Positions 27,316 to 36,551 of a stretch of DNA of 64,000 nt are shown here, one piece after another (positions within the stretch are counted from its first letter, which is position 1; each line of letters starts with the position of its first letter). The translations under genes and the position numbers were made by a program. The stretch covers positions 1 to 64,000 of the forward strand of contig NZ_JAULSI010000010.1 in the NCBI RefSeq assembly GCF_030711405.1, read 5' to 3'. The notes below the pieces were generated by a model. It was given only the letters and a program-made list of their open reading frames with translations, made no database searches and was not told the origin of the DNA. The DNA comes from Massilia brevitalea. Lineage in GTDB: Bacteria > Pseudomonadota > Gammaproteobacteria > Burkholderiales > Burkholderiaceae_D.

Positions 27316-28545
27316 TTAGAAGAGGAAGTCGACGGCAACGGCGCCGACGGTCACGTCGCGGTTGAAGCCTGGCTTGGCGTTGAGAAGCAGGCCGCTGCCG
27401 ACGCCCGGCTTGACGCGGTCGAACTGGACCTTCAGTGCGGCCGAGCTGTGGAAGTCCCAGCGCACGCCGAGCGAGGTGGTGCTTTGCTCGCCCTGGCCGA
27501 TGCCGGTGTACGGCAGCGAAGCGGCGCCGGCGCGCAGTGCCGCCAGCGCAGGAACGCCGGCCGGCACCACGTTGGCCGGGTAGCCATCGATGCTCAGCTT
27601 GCCGTGGATGACGTAGGGAAGGAACTTCTTGTAGCGGTAGCCGCCCATCACGTACCACGAGGTAGTGTCGTTGACGTAGGTGTAGGTCTTGCGCTTGGCG
27701 AACTCGGACTGGGCAACGATGTTGTTCCAGTCCATGGCCAGGCCGAACGAGGTGAAGGAGGCATCCTTCTCGGTCGGGTCGAGCTGGTCGGCCATGGCGA
27801 TCAGCTGCGGCTGGCGCAGGGCGGCGCCGGCATTGCGCAGGCCGCCGACCAGGGTGGTGAGACCGACGGAGTGCTTGACCGAGACCTTGGCGTCGACGCG
27901 GCCGAAACGGGCAGTGAACGGGCCGTGTTCGGCGACCACGTTCAGGGCCATCACGTCCTTGCCTTCGGCTTTCAGCACGCCGCCCGACAGGCGGCCTTCC
28001 GAGCGGCCATAGGCCAGCTGGCCGGTGACGGTGGTGTCGCCGAAGCTGCGCTGCCAGGTGGCGTCGATGCCGTCGAGCTTATCGAACGGGACTTGCGAAT
28101 ACATCTCGCCGGGCGGGCGCAGGAAGGTGTGCGCGTAGCCGACGTTGCGGTAGTCCGAGATCATGAAGGCCGGCAGGCCGGTACGGCCGACGCGCACGCT
28201 GATTTCGTCGTTGATGCGGGCCTTGGCAAAGGCCAGCATCAGTTCCGCGCCGAAGTCGTCTTCTGCATCGCGGCGCACCAGGCCCTGACCGGTGAACGAG
28301 AGCCAGCTGTTGACGCCGACGTCGGCCTGCAGTCCGAGGTTCGAATCGACGCCGGTGCGCGGCGATTTCTTTGCGCCGGAAGCCTGGTTCGGGCGGCCGA
28401 ATTCGGCGTCGTTGGTGTTGGTCCAGGTGAGGGCGCCGGTGCCGAAGCCGCTGATCTTGACGGTTGGGCTCTGCGCTTCTTGCGCAAACGCCGACGAGAT
28501 TGCCAGCGGCAGGGCCAGCACGGCGGCGATGATCTGCTTATTCAT
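27316..28545 (-). CDS. outer-membrane porin-like beta-barrel protein
   Basis: This 409-residue protein has a signal peptide (MNKQIIAAVLALPLAISSAFA). The body is made of alternating short strands and loops with aromatic ends, and the C-terminus VGAVAVDFLF ends in the phenylalanine required for barrel assembly. Segments such as KISGFGTGALTWTN and LGVRWDFHSSAALKVQFD are typical of Burkholderiales porin-like proteins that pair with small PBP-like proteins. The ligand is unknown. It is the first gene of the unit; its upstream region has a conspicuous dyad. Confidence 0.8.
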   Translation of the reverse strand: MNKQIIAAVLALPLAISSAFAQEAQSPTVKISGFGTGALTWTNTNDAEFGRPNQASGAKKSPRTGVDSNLGLQADVGVNSWLSFTGQGLVRRDAEDDFGAELMLAFAKARINDEISVRVGRTGLPAFMISDYRNVGYAHTFLRPPGEMYSQVPFDKLDGIDATWQRSFGDTTVTGQLAYGRSEGRLSGGVLKAEGKDVMALNVVAEHGPFTARFGRVDAKVSVKHSVGLTTLVGGLRNAGAALRQPQLIAMADQLDPTEKDASFTSFGLAMDWNNIVAQSEFAKRKTYTYVNDTTSWYVMGGYRYKKFLPYVIHGKLSIDGYPANVVPAGVPALAALRAGAASLPYTGIGQGEQSTTSLGVRWDFHSSAALKVQFDRVKPGVGSGLLLNAKPGFNRDVTVGAVAVDFLF

Positions 28546-28786
28546 AAGTTAACCTGTTACAGGATTTCCGTTTATAAGATTTGCTTCTAGTTATTGTTTT
28601 GTCCGCATGCAGCTAGCATGGATAGAACGAAACGATTCTATCCATGGAGCAAAAGTAAAGACAAGCAAAAGGACGGACTGCACCAAAAACAGGACTTTGC
28701 GGTAGATCAATGCGTTGTTTTGGTGAAACAGATGAGCTGAGATAATGAACTTCTGTTAAGTAGCTTTGCTGAAACGATATAAATCG
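28546..28786. other. gene-free region upstream of the porin-like gene
   Basis: AT-richer than the surroundings. On the minus strand TATAAA stands about 30 bases before the porin start as a possible -10 box. Further upstream is the dyad at 28617-28646. Together with the remnant next to it this makes a gap of 386 bases without an intact gene. Confidence 0.5.
28617..28646. promoter_or_regulatory. perfect 11-bp dyad upstream of the porin-like gene
   Basis: CATGGATAGAA (28617-28627) and TTCTATCCATG (28636-28646) are exact complements with an 8-base spacer, about 75-100 bases before the porin start. There is no T run on either side, so an operator is more likely than a terminator. Confidence 0.45.
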
Positions 28787-28931
28787 TTATTCATTAGCTA
28801 ATTCCACCGGTGCGTGGTGGTCCCCAGGGCGGGCCTGGACGGCTTCGTGGATGAGGCCGGCGCGTACGGCCTGTTCGGCCGTATAAATGCGCGCGTTGCC
28901 GAACAGGTGAGGGCGGATGTCGCCGGCGTCC
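28787..28931 (-). pseudogene. remnant of a ClpP/crotonase-superfamily gene
   Basis: Directly after the uraH stop, in another frame, about 45 codons read HLFGNARIYTAEQAVRAGL then IHEAV, ending at a TAA-type stop near 28787. The pattern R-x-YTAEQA-x-x-AGLI recalls the helix after the active site in S49/ClpP-type peptidases and enoyl-CoA hydratases. No start or upstream domain remains, since the frame runs back into uraH. It is best read as a decayed 3' end left by a deletion. The identification rests on one short motif. Confidence 0.3.
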
Positions 28932-29285
28932 TCAGCTCCCGCGGTAGGTCGAGTACGACCAGGGCGTGACCACCAGCGGCACGTGGTAGTTCTGGCCGGC
29001 GTCGGCCACGCCAAACGCGATCGTCACCCGGTCGATGAAGCGCGGTTCCGGCAGCGCCACGCCCCGGGCCGCGAAATAATCGCCGGCCGCGAATACCAGT
29101 TCGTAGCGGCCGGCATGCAGGGCCTCGCCTTCGAGCAGCGCGGCGTCGCAGCGGCCGTCGCGGTTGGTGGCGTCGGTCTTGACCAGCCTGCGCCCGTTGG
29201 CGTCGATGGCATACAGTTCGATGGCCACGCCGGCGGCCGGGCGCCCGTGCGCGGTGTCTAGTACGTGGGTGCTGAGCTTGCCCAT
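28932..29285 (-). CDS. uraH: 5-hydroxyisourate hydrolase
   Basis: UraH hydrolyses 5-hydroxyisourate, the product of urate oxidation, to OHCU. The 117-residue protein starts MGKLSTHVLDTAHGRPA and ends in YRGS, the diagnostic C-terminal signature that distinguishes these enzymes from transthyretin. Catalytic residues visible are His in STHVLD and the C-terminal His in YHVPLVVTPWSYSTYRGS. No signal peptide. It is divergent from puuE across a 107-base gap with a small dyad. Urate oxidase and OHCU decarboxylase genes are not in the window. Confidence 0.95.
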   Translation of the reverse strand: MGKLSTHVLDTAHGRPAAGVAIELYAIDANGRRLVKTDATNRDGRCDAALLEGEALHAGRYELVFAAGDYFAARGVALPEPRFIDRVTIAFGVADAGQNYHVPLVVTPWSYSTYRGS

Positions 29286-29352
29286 GGGTCCCCTATACGG
29301 AGTTGGTGAAGGTGGCTATTCTCCGGATCATATACCTTTACACTTTCGTCAA

Positions 29353-29370
29353 TATAAGATCGGCCTTATA
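29353..29370. promoter_or_regulatory. candidate operator between uraH and puuE
   Basis: TATAAG, six bases, CTTATA: a small perfect dyad 23 bases before puuE in an AT-rich stretch between divergent purine-catabolism genes. It may be a regulator site overlapping promoter elements; length and context are suggestive only. Confidence 0.35.
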
Positions 29371-29392
29371 GCTGTCATCCTCGAAAGAACCC

Positions 29393-30340
29393 ATGGACAC
29401 CCGCTACCCGCGCGACATGATCGGCTACGGCCGCAACCCGCCCCATCCGCAGTGGCCCGGCCAGGCGCGCGTCGCCCTGCAGTTCGTGCTGAACTATGAG
29501 GAGGGCGGCGAGAACAATGTGCTGCACGGCGACCCCGCTTCCGAGACCTTTCTCTCCGAGATCATCGGCGCCCAGGCCTTTCCGATGCGCCACATGAGCA
29601 TGGAATCGCTCTACGAATACGGCTCGCGCGCCGGCCTGTGGCGCCTGCTGCGCATGTTCGAGGAGCGCAAGCTGCCGCTCACCGTGTTCGGCGTGGCGAT
29701 GGCGCTGCAGCGCCATCCGGAGGCAGTGGCCGCCTTCCGCGAGCTGGGCCACGAGATCGCCTGCCACGGCCTGCGCTGGATCTCCTACCAGAATATGGAC
29801 GAGGCCACGGAACGCGCCCACATGCGCGAGGCGGTCGAGATCATGCGGTCGCTCACCGGCGAAGCGCCGCTCGGCTGGTACACCGGCCGCGATTCGCCGA
29901 ACACGCGGCGCCTGGTGGTCGAGCACGGCGGCTTCGTCTACGACGCCGACCATTACGGCGACGACTTGCCGTTCTGGCAAACCGTCAGCGTAACAAGCGC
30001 CGACGGCGCGCCGGATGAACGCGCCCATCTGGTCGTGCCGTATACGCTCGATACCAACGACATGCGCTTTGCCGCCATGCAGGGTTTCAATTCCGGCACC
30101 CAGTTCTTCGACTACCTGAAGGATGCCTTCGACGTGCTGTATGCGGAAGGCGACCCGAATGGCTTGAACGCGCCTAAAATGCTCTCGATTGGCCTGCATT
30201 GCCGCCTGGCGGGACGCCCGGCCAGGGCCGCCGCGCTGGCCCGTTTCCTCGACTACGTGCTGCAGCACAAGCAGGTGTGGGTCACGCGCCGCATCGACAT
30301 TGCGAACCACTGGCGCGCTACGCATCCTTTCATAGGGTGA
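29393..30340 (+). CDS. puuE: cofactor-independent allantoinase PuuE
   Basis: PuuE opens the hydantoin ring of allantoin to allantoate. It belongs to the polysaccharide-deacetylase (NodB) fold and not to the metal-dependent amidohydrolase type. The 315-residue protein begins MDTRYPRDMIGYGRNPPHPQ and has the family segments NYEEGGENN, HEIACHGLRWISY and GWYTGRDSPNTRRL. It is not fused to OHCU decarboxylase. The gene precedes the xdhABC-guaD operon with a gap of about 100 bases. Confidence 0.96.
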   Translation: MDTRYPRDMIGYGRNPPHPQWPGQARVALQFVLNYEEGGENNVLHGDPASETFLSEIIGAQAFPMRHMSMESLYEYGSRAGLWRLLRMFEERKLPLTVFGVAMALQRHPEAVAAFRELGHEIACHGLRWISYQNMDEATERAHMREAVEIMRSLTGEAPLGWYTGRDSPNTRRLVVEHGGFVYDADHYGDDLPFWQTVSVTSADGAPDERAHLVVPYTLDTNDMRFAAMQGFNSGTQFFDYLKDAFDVLYAEGDPNGLNAPKMLSIGLHCRLAGRPARAAALARFLDYVLQHKQVWVTRRIDIANHWRATHPFIG

Positions 30341-30438
30341 TTCATATCATTGCGGTGATAAGCAATATCAATTATCTGCTATAGTTGTCGGCTGCCCCGA
30401 TGGGGTACTCTCCACCTTGGACCAATCCGAGACTAGCC

Positions 30439-31905
30439 ATGGCCGAACCGATCCGCTTCTATTTTCGCAACGCCGTCCACGAAGTGACCGGCGTGGCGCC
30501 GACGCAAACCATCCTGCAGCACCTGCGGGAGGACCTGCGCTGCACCGGCACCAAGGAAGGCTGCGCCGAAGGCGACTGCGGCGCCTGCACGGTAGTGGTC
30601 GGTTCGCTGGAAAACGGCGAACTGGAACTGAAGGCAGTGAATTCCTGCATCCAGTTCACGCCCACGCTCGACGGCAAGGCCCTGTTCACGGTCGAGGATT
30701 TGCAGCTGCCCGACGGCCGCCTGCACCCGGTCCAGCAGGCGCTGGTGGAATGCCACGGCTCGCAATGCGGCTTCTGCACGCCGGGTTTTGCGATGTCGCT
30801 GTGGGGCATGTACCTGAAGCAGGAAGGGCAGGCACCTTCGCGCTGCCAGATCGACGATGCCCTGTCCGGTAATCTGTGCCGCTGCACCGGCTACCGTCCC
30901 ATCATCGACGCCGCCGTGCGCATGACCGAATTGCCGCATGCCGAATTCGACCGCGCCGCCGTGCTGGAACAACTGCGTGCCTTGCAGCGCGGTGCCGGCG
31001 CCACTTATGTGCATGAGGGCCGCAGCTTCCACGCGCCGCGCACGCTGGACGAGCTGGTGGCGCTGCGCGCCGCGCATCCGCAGGCGCTGATCCTGGCCGG
31101 CTCGACCGACGTCGGCCTGTGGGTCACCAAGCAGATGCGCGAGCTGAACGACATCATCTATCTCGGCCATGTGACTGAGCTGAAAAGCGTGAGCGAGGAC
31201 GAGGGCATGCTGGTCATCGGCGCCGGCGTCACCCTGCAGGACGCCTACGCCGCCATCTGCCGCCACTATCCCGATGAACTGAACGAACTGTGGCAGCGCT
31301 TCGCTTCGCTGCCGATCCGGAATGCCGGCACGCTGGGCGGGAATGTCGCCAACGGTTCGCCGATCGGCGACTCCATGCCCTGGCTGATTGCGCTCGGCGC
31401 CCGCCTGGTGCTGCGCGGTCCTGGAGGCGAGCGCGAACTGGCGCTGGAGGATTTCTACCTCGGCTACCAGCAGAAGGACATGCGGCCCGACGAATTCGTC
31501 GCTGGTTTGCGCGTGCCGCTGCCGCAGGCCGGCGTGCGCTTCCGGACCTACAAACTGGCGAAGCGCTTCGATCAGGATATCTCGGCCGTGTGCGCGGCCT
31601 TTGCACTTGCCTTCGATGGCGAGACCATCAAGGAAGCGCGCATCGCCTTCGGCGGCATGGCCGCCACGCCAAAGCGCGCCGCCGCGGCCGAAGCAGTGTT
31701 GAACGGCCGCGCCTGGGACGAAGCCGCGCTGCAGGAAGCCATGGCCGCGCTGGCCCAGGATTACCAGCCGCTGTCCGACATGCGCGCCTCCAGCGCTTAC
31801 CGCATGAAGACGGCGCAGAACCTGCTGCGCCGCTTCTGGCTTGAAACCCGCCTCGACAACCCGCTGCCCGCTAGCGCAGTCAACGCATTCGCAGCCATCG
31901 CGTAA
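30439..31905 (+). CDS. xdhA: xanthine dehydrogenase small subunit XdhA
   Basis: This 488-residue subunit carries the two [2Fe-2S] clusters and FAD. The first cluster motif is CAEGDCGAC (about 41-49) and the second is CGFCTPG with CRCTGYRPI (about 110-150). The FAD domain shows LAGSTDVGLWVTKQ and NAGTLGGNVANGSPIGDS. The enzyme oxidises hypoxanthine and xanthine to urate in the cytoplasm. The ATG at 30439 opens directly on the ferredoxin-like domain (MAEPIRFYFRN); an in-frame ATG at 30385 would add 18 unlike residues. The next subunit starts 10 bases downstream. Confidence 0.96.
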   Translation: MAEPIRFYFRNAVHEVTGVAPTQTILQHLREDLRCTGTKEGCAEGDCGACTVVVGSLENGELELKAVNSCIQFTPTLDGKALFTVEDLQLPDGRLHPVQQALVECHGSQCGFCTPGFAMSLWGMYLKQEGQAPSRCQIDDALSGNLCRCTGYRPIIDAAVRMTELPHAEFDRAAVLEQLRALQRGAGATYVHEGRSFHAPRTLDELVALRAAHPQALILAGSTDVGLWVTKQMRELNDIIYLGHVTELKSVSEDEGMLVIGAGVTLQDAYAAICRHYPDELNELWQRFASLPIRNAGTLGGNVANGSPIGDSMPWLIALGARLVLRGPGGERELALEDFYLGYQQKDMRPDEFVAGLRVPLPQAGVRFRTYKLAKRFDQDISAVCAAFALAFDGETIKEARIAFGGMAATPKRAAAAEAVLNGRAWDEAALQEAMAALAQDYQPLSDMRASSAYRMKTAQNLLRRFWLETRLDNPLPASAVNAFAAIA

Positions 31906-31915
31906 GGAGATCACC

Positions 31916-34252
31916 ATGAACGACGCAGGCGCACCTGAAATCAAGGCGGCGGCGTGGCGCGCGGTCGGCCGCTCGCGGCCGCACGAATCGGCCACGCTGC
32001 ACGTGCTCGGCCAGGCCACGTATACCGACGACATCGCCGAAGTGGCGGGCACCCTGCACGCGGCGCTGGGTCTGTCCAGTAAACCGCATGCCAACATCCT
32101 CTCCGTCGACCTGGCGCCGGTGCGCGCGGCGCGCGGCGTGGTGGCGGTGCTGACGGTGCAGGACATCCCCGGCACCAACGACTGCGGCCCCATCATCCAC
32201 GACGATCCCATCCTGGCCGACGGCAAGGTGGAGTACGTCGGCCAGCCGGTCTTCATCGTCGTCGCCGACAGCCACGACAACGCCCGCCGCGCCGCGCGCC
32301 TGGCGAAGATCGACTACGAAGCGCTGCCGGCCATCCTCACGCCGCAGGAAGCGCACGCCGCCCAGTCCTACGTGGTGCCGCCGATGCGCCTGGCGCGCGG
32401 CGATGCCGAGACCGCATTCGCGAACGCGCCACGCAAGGTAAAAGGCCAGCTCTTCGTCGGCGGCCAGGAACAGTTTTACCTGGAAGGCCAGATCGCCTAT
32501 GCGATTCCGGGCGAAGACCGCGGCATGCTGGTGCAATGCTCGACCCAGCACCCGAGCGAGATGCAGCACGTGGTCGCGCACGCGCTCGGCCTGCATTCGC
32601 ACCACGTCGTGGTCGAGTGCCGGCGCATGGGCGGCGGCTTCGGCGGCAAGGAATCGCAGTCGGCGCTGTGGGCTGCCGCTGCCTCGATCGCGGCGGCCAA
32701 ACTCAAGCGCCCCGTCAAACTGCGCGCCGACCGCGACGACGACATGCTGGTCACCGGCAAGCGCCACTGCTTCTATTACGACTACGAAGTCGGCTACGAC
32801 GATGCCGGCCGCATCCTGGCCGCAAAGATCGACATGGTCTCGCGCGCCGGCTATTCGGCCGACTTGTCCGGGCCGGTCGCCACGCGCGCGGTCTGTCACT
32901 ACGACAACGCCTACTACCTGAGCGATGTCGACATCCGCGCCGCCTGCGGCAAGACGAATACCCAGTCGAACACCGCCTTCCGCGGCTTCGGCGGCCCGCA
33001 GGGCGCGATCGCCATGGAATACGTGATCGACGAGATCGCGCGCAACCTGGGGCAGGACGCGCTCGACATCCGCAGGCTGAACTTCTACGGCAAGACGGAG
33101 CGGAACGTCACGCCCTACGGCCAGGCCGTGGTCGACAACGTCATCCACGAGCTGGTGGCCGAGTTGGAAACCTCCAGCGAATACCGGGCGCGGCGCGATG
33201 CGGTCAATGACTTCAACCGCAGCAGCCCGGTGCTGAAAAAGGGCCTGGCGCTCACGCCCGTGAAATTCGGGATCGCTTTCAACGTCACCCACCTGAACCA
33301 GGCCGGCGCGCTGGTGCACGTGTACGTCGACGGTTCCATCATGGTGAACCATGGCGGCACCGAGATGGGGCAGGGCATCAACACCAAGGTGATGCAGGTG
33401 GTGGCGCACGAACTGGGCGTGGACGTGGAGCGCGTGCGCGCCACTGCCACCAACACCAGCAAGGTGGCGAATACCTCGGCCACGGCGGCATCGACCGGCG
33501 CCGACCTGAATGGCAAGGCGGCCCAGGATGCGGCGCGCCAGATCAAGGAGCGCCTGGCCGCGTTTGCCGCCACTACCTACGAATGCACGCTTGATGACGT
33601 GCGCTTCGCAGCCGACACCGTGTTCGCGGGCGGCATGGAAATCCCCTTCGAGCACCTGGTGCAAAGGGCCTACCTGGCGCGCGTGCAGCTCTGGTCCGAC
33701 GGCTTCTATGCCACCCCGGGTTTAAGCTGGGACGCCAAGACCATGAGCGGGCGGCCGTTCTCCTACTTCGCCTATGGCGCGGCGGTGGCCGAGGTCGTGG
33801 TCGACACGCTCACTGGCGAATGGAAGCTGCTGCGCGCCGACGCGCTGTACGACGCCGGCAATTCGCTCAATCCCGCCATCGACATCGGCCAGGTCGAAGG
33901 CGCCTTCATCCAGGGTATGGGCTGGCTCACCACCGAGGAGCTCTGGTGGAACGCGGGCGGCAAGCTGATGACGCATGCGCCGTCGACTTATAAAATCCCG
34001 GGCGTGTCGGACTGCCCGCGCGACTTCCGCGTGCGCCTGTTCGAGAACCGCAATGTCGAGGACTCGATCCACCGCTCGAAGGCGGTCGGCGAGCCGCCGC
34101 TGCTGCTGCCGTTCTCGGTCTTCTTTGCGCTGCGCGATGCGATTTCCAGCGTGGGTGGGCACAAGGTGAATCCGCCGCTGAATGCGCCGGCCACGAGCGA
34201 GGCGATCCTGGACGCCATCGCGGCCGTGGAAGCCGCCGCCCCGAGCGCGTGA
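31916..34252 (+). CDS. xdhB: xanthine dehydrogenase large (molybdenum cofactor) subunit XdhB
   Basis: This 778-residue subunit binds the molybdopterin cofactor. Visible motifs are GGGFGGKESQS, the substrate-arginine region NTAFRGFGGPQG, NHGGTEMGQGINTK and the catalytic glutamate near the C-terminus in SKAVGEPPLLL. It has a strong ribosome site (AAGGAG), and its TGA overlaps the ATG of xdhC (TGATG), so translation is coupled. Together with XdhA it forms the bacterial heterotetrameric or higher enzyme. Confidence 0.97.
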   Translation: MNDAGAPEIKAAAWRAVGRSRPHESATLHVLGQATYTDDIAEVAGTLHAALGLSSKPHANILSVDLAPVRAARGVVAVLTVQDIPGTNDCGPIIHDDPILADGKVEYVGQPVFIVVADSHDNARRAARLAKIDYEALPAILTPQEAHAAQSYVVPPMRLARGDAETAFANAPRKVKGQLFVGGQEQFYLEGQIAYAIPGEDRGMLVQCSTQHPSEMQHVVAHALGLHSHHVVVECRRMGGGFGGKESQSALWAAAASIAAAKLKRPVKLRADRDDDMLVTGKRHCFYYDYEVGYDDAGRILAAKIDMVSRAGYSADLSGPVATRAVCHYDNAYYLSDVDIRAACGKTNTQSNTAFRGFGGPQGAIAMEYVIDEIARNLGQDALDIRRLNFYGKTERNVTPYGQAVVDNVIHELVAELETSSEYRARRDAVNDFNRSSPVLKKGLALTPVKFGIAFNVTHLNQAGALVHVYVDGSIMVNHGGTEMGQGINTKVMQVVAHELGVDVERVRATATNTSKVANTSATAASTGADLNGKAAQDAARQIKERLAAFAATTYECTLDDVRFAADTVFAGGMEIPFEHLVQRAYLARVQLWSDGFYATPGLSWDAKTMSGRPFSYFAYGAAVAEVVVDTLTGEWKLLRADALYDAGNSLNPAIDIGQVEGAFIQGMGWLTTEELWWNAGGKLMTHAPSTYKIPGVSDCPRDFRVRLFENRNVEDSIHRSKAVGEPPLLLPFSVFFALRDAISSVGGHKVNPPLNAPATSEAILDAIAAVEAAAPSA

Positions 34253-35247
34253 TGGAAGACTGGCTGACAGCCGCGCTGCGCGCGCCGGCCGTGCTGGTCA
34301 CGGTCGCCATCGTCGAAGGCTCGGTGCCGCGTGAGCCCGGGGCCAAGATGCTGGTTACCCGCGACGGCTTTGCCGGCACGGTCGGCGGCGGCCATCTCGA
34401 GCACCGTGCGATCGACATGGCGCGCACGATGCTGGAAGAGGGCGGGTTGGCGCGCTTGGAACGCTTTGCGCTGGGGCCGAGCCTGGGGCAGTGCTGCGGC
34501 GGGATCGCGCACCTGGTGTTCGAGGTCGTCGACCGCGAGCAGATGGCTCTGCTGGACAAGCGGCGCAACGAGGACACCTGGCGCCTCATCGCTATTGGCG
34601 GAATGGGTCCATCCCTGTTCGACGGCGCGGGCCGGCAACTGGCCGGCGCGCCCGCGCCCGGCTTCGACCGCACGCGCGGCACCCACGTCTTCACCGATGC
34701 CGATGGCCGCCGCTGGCTGGCCGACTCCGTCTTCGCTCCGCGTGCCCACCTGATGCTGTTCGGCGCCGGCCACGTCGGCGCGGCCATCGTGCGTGCGCTG
34801 GCCGAGCCGCCCTGCCGCGTCACCTGGGTCGACGAGCGCGACGACATGTTCCCGGCCGAGGTGCCCGCCAACGTCACGGTCGAAGCCACCGACACGCCGG
34901 AAGCCCTGGTCGCCCAGGCCGCCCCCGGTACTTCTTTCCTGGTGATGACACACAGTCATGCACTTGACCTGCGCCTGTCGATTGCGATACTGTCCCGTCC
35001 CGGCGCCGACTGGTTCGGCCTGATCGGCTCCGATACCAAGCGCCGCCAGTTCGAGCACCGCCTGCGCGAGCGCGGCATCGCCAACGAGCGCATCGACGCC
35101 ATGGTCTGCCCGATCGGCCTGCCCGGTATTGCCGGCAAGGCGCCGGCCGTGATCGCCGTCGCCGTCGCGGCCCAATTGCTGACCGTCTGGGAAGCTGCCG
35201 CTGCAGCAGCCTCCAGCCTTCTTGACGCTTCTCCGGAATCCAACTGA
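34252..35247 (+). CDS. xdhC: xanthine dehydrogenase accessory protein XdhC
   Basis: XdhC binds the molybdenum cofactor, protects its sulfurated form and inserts it into XdhB; it is not part of the mature enzyme. The 331-residue protein has the N-terminal XdhC/CoxI segment (GSVPREPGAKMLVT, GTVGGGHLEHRAI, LGQCCGGIAHLVFE) and a Rossmann-type C-terminal domain (LFGAGHVGAAIVRAL, FGLIGSDTKRRQFE). An in-frame GTG lies just before the ATG, but the coupled TGATG start is preferred. Its own stop overlaps the guaD ATG in the same way. Confidence 0.95.
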   Translation: MEDWLTAALRAPAVLVTVAIVEGSVPREPGAKMLVTRDGFAGTVGGGHLEHRAIDMARTMLEEGGLARLERFALGPSLGQCCGGIAHLVFEVVDREQMALLDKRRNEDTWRLIAIGGMGPSLFDGAGRQLAGAPAPGFDRTRGTHVFTDADGRRWLADSVFAPRAHLMLFGAGHVGAAIVRALAEPPCRVTWVDERDDMFPAEVPANVTVEATDTPEALVAQAAPGTSFLVMTHSHALDLRLSIAILSRPGADWFGLIGSDTKRRQFEHRLRERGIANERIDAMVCPIGLPGIAGKAPAVIAVAVAAQLLTVWEAAAAAASSLLDASPESN

Positions 35248-36551
35248 TGTCCACCGCACACCCTACCGTGCAAGCCTACCGTGCGAGCTTGCTGCATTTT
35301 CACGCCGACCCGGCTTTTGCCGAGGGCGCCTATTCCTGGCACACGGACGGCCTGCTCGTCATCGAGGATGGCCACGTCAAGGCGGCCGGCGACTACGCGC
35401 AACTGAGCGCGACCCTGCCGCCCGGCGTCGAACCGGTCGACTACCGCGGCAAGATCATCACGCCCGGCTTCATCGACACCCACCTGCACTACCCGCAGAC
35501 CGACATGATCGCCTCCCCAAGCGAGGGCCTGCTGCCCTGGCTGGAGACCTACACCTTCCCGACCGAGCGCCGCTTCGAGGACCCGGTACATGCGCGTGCC
35601 ACCGCCGAGTTCTTCCTCGACGAACTGGCGCGCTGCGGCACCACCACGGCGGTGGTCTACTGCACCGTGCATCCGGGTTCGGTCGACGCCTTTTTCGAGG
35701 CGAGCGAAGCGCGCAACTTGCGCATGGTGGCCGGCAAGGTGCTGATGGACCGCAACTGCCCCGACTTCCTGCGCGACGCCGAAGGCCAGATCGGCGACAG
35801 CGAAGCCCTGATCAACAAGTGGCACAAGCGCGGCCGCGCGCTGTACGCGATCACGCCGCGCTTTGCGCCGACGTCGAGCGAAGCGCAGTTGCGCCTGACC
35901 GGCGAACTGGCCGCCAGCTATCCGGACACCTTCATCCAGACCCACGTGTCCGAGAACAAGGACGAGTGCAGCTGGGTGAAGGAGTTGTACCCGAAGTCGC
36001 GCAGCTACCTGGGCGTGTACGAGGACTTCGGCCTGATGCGCCCGCGCGCGCTGTTCGGGCACTGCATCTGGCTGGACGACGAGGACTTCGCGCGCATGGC
36101 GGCCACCGGGTCGGCGGCGGCGGTGTGCCCGACCTCGAATTTGTTCCTGGGCAGCGGGCTGTTCGACTTCGAAAAGGCGGATGGCGCCAGGGCGCTGCTG
36201 TCGCTCGGGACCGACGTGGGGGCGGGGACCTCGTTCTCGATCCTGCAGACCATGAACGAAGCATATAAAGTGGCGCGGCTGAAGGGCAGCTACTTGCCGG
36301 CGCTGCGCATGTTCTATCTTGTCACGCTGGGCGCGGCGCGCGCGATGGACCTGGAAGGAACGATCGGCAGCTTTGCGGTGGGGGCGGAGGCGGACTTCGT
36401 GGTGCTCGATCCGCGGGCCACGCCGCTGATGGCGCGGCGTAGTGAACATTGCAATACGCTGGAAGAGCAGCTGTTTGCGCTGGCCTTGCTGGGGGATGAC
36501 CGGACCATTTTCGCGACGTATGCGATGGGGAGCAAGGTTCACCAGCGGTGA
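35247..36551 (+). CDS. guaD: guanine deaminase
   Basis: Guanine deaminase converts guanine to xanthine, the substrate of the enzyme encoded just upstream. The 434-residue amidohydrolase has the metal-binding HLHYPQTDM motif (about residue 79), a zinc His in TFIQTHVSENKDE, the FGHCIWLDDED segment and the catalytic Asp in SLGTDVGAGTSFS. The family length of about 430-440 is matched. Translation is coupled to xdhC. This places guanine entry and xanthine oxidation under one transcript. Confidence 0.97.
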   Translation: MSTAHPTVQAYRASLLHFHADPAFAEGAYSWHTDGLLVIEDGHVKAAGDYAQLSATLPPGVEPVDYRGKIITPGFIDTHLHYPQTDMIASPSEGLLPWLETYTFPTERRFEDPVHARATAEFFLDELARCGTTTAVVYCTVHPGSVDAFFEASEARNLRMVAGKVLMDRNCPDFLRDAEGQIGDSEALINKWHKRGRALYAITPRFAPTSSEAQLRLTGELAASYPDTFIQTHVSENKDECSWVKELYPKSRSYLGVYEDFGLMRPRALFGHCIWLDDEDFARMAATGSAAAVCPTSNLFLGSGLFDFEKADGARALLSLGTDVGAGTSFSILQTMNEAYKVARLKGSYLPALRMFYLVTLGAARAMDLEGTIGSFAVGAEADFVVLDPRATPLMARRSEHCNTLEEQLFALALLGDDRTIFATYAMGSKVHQR

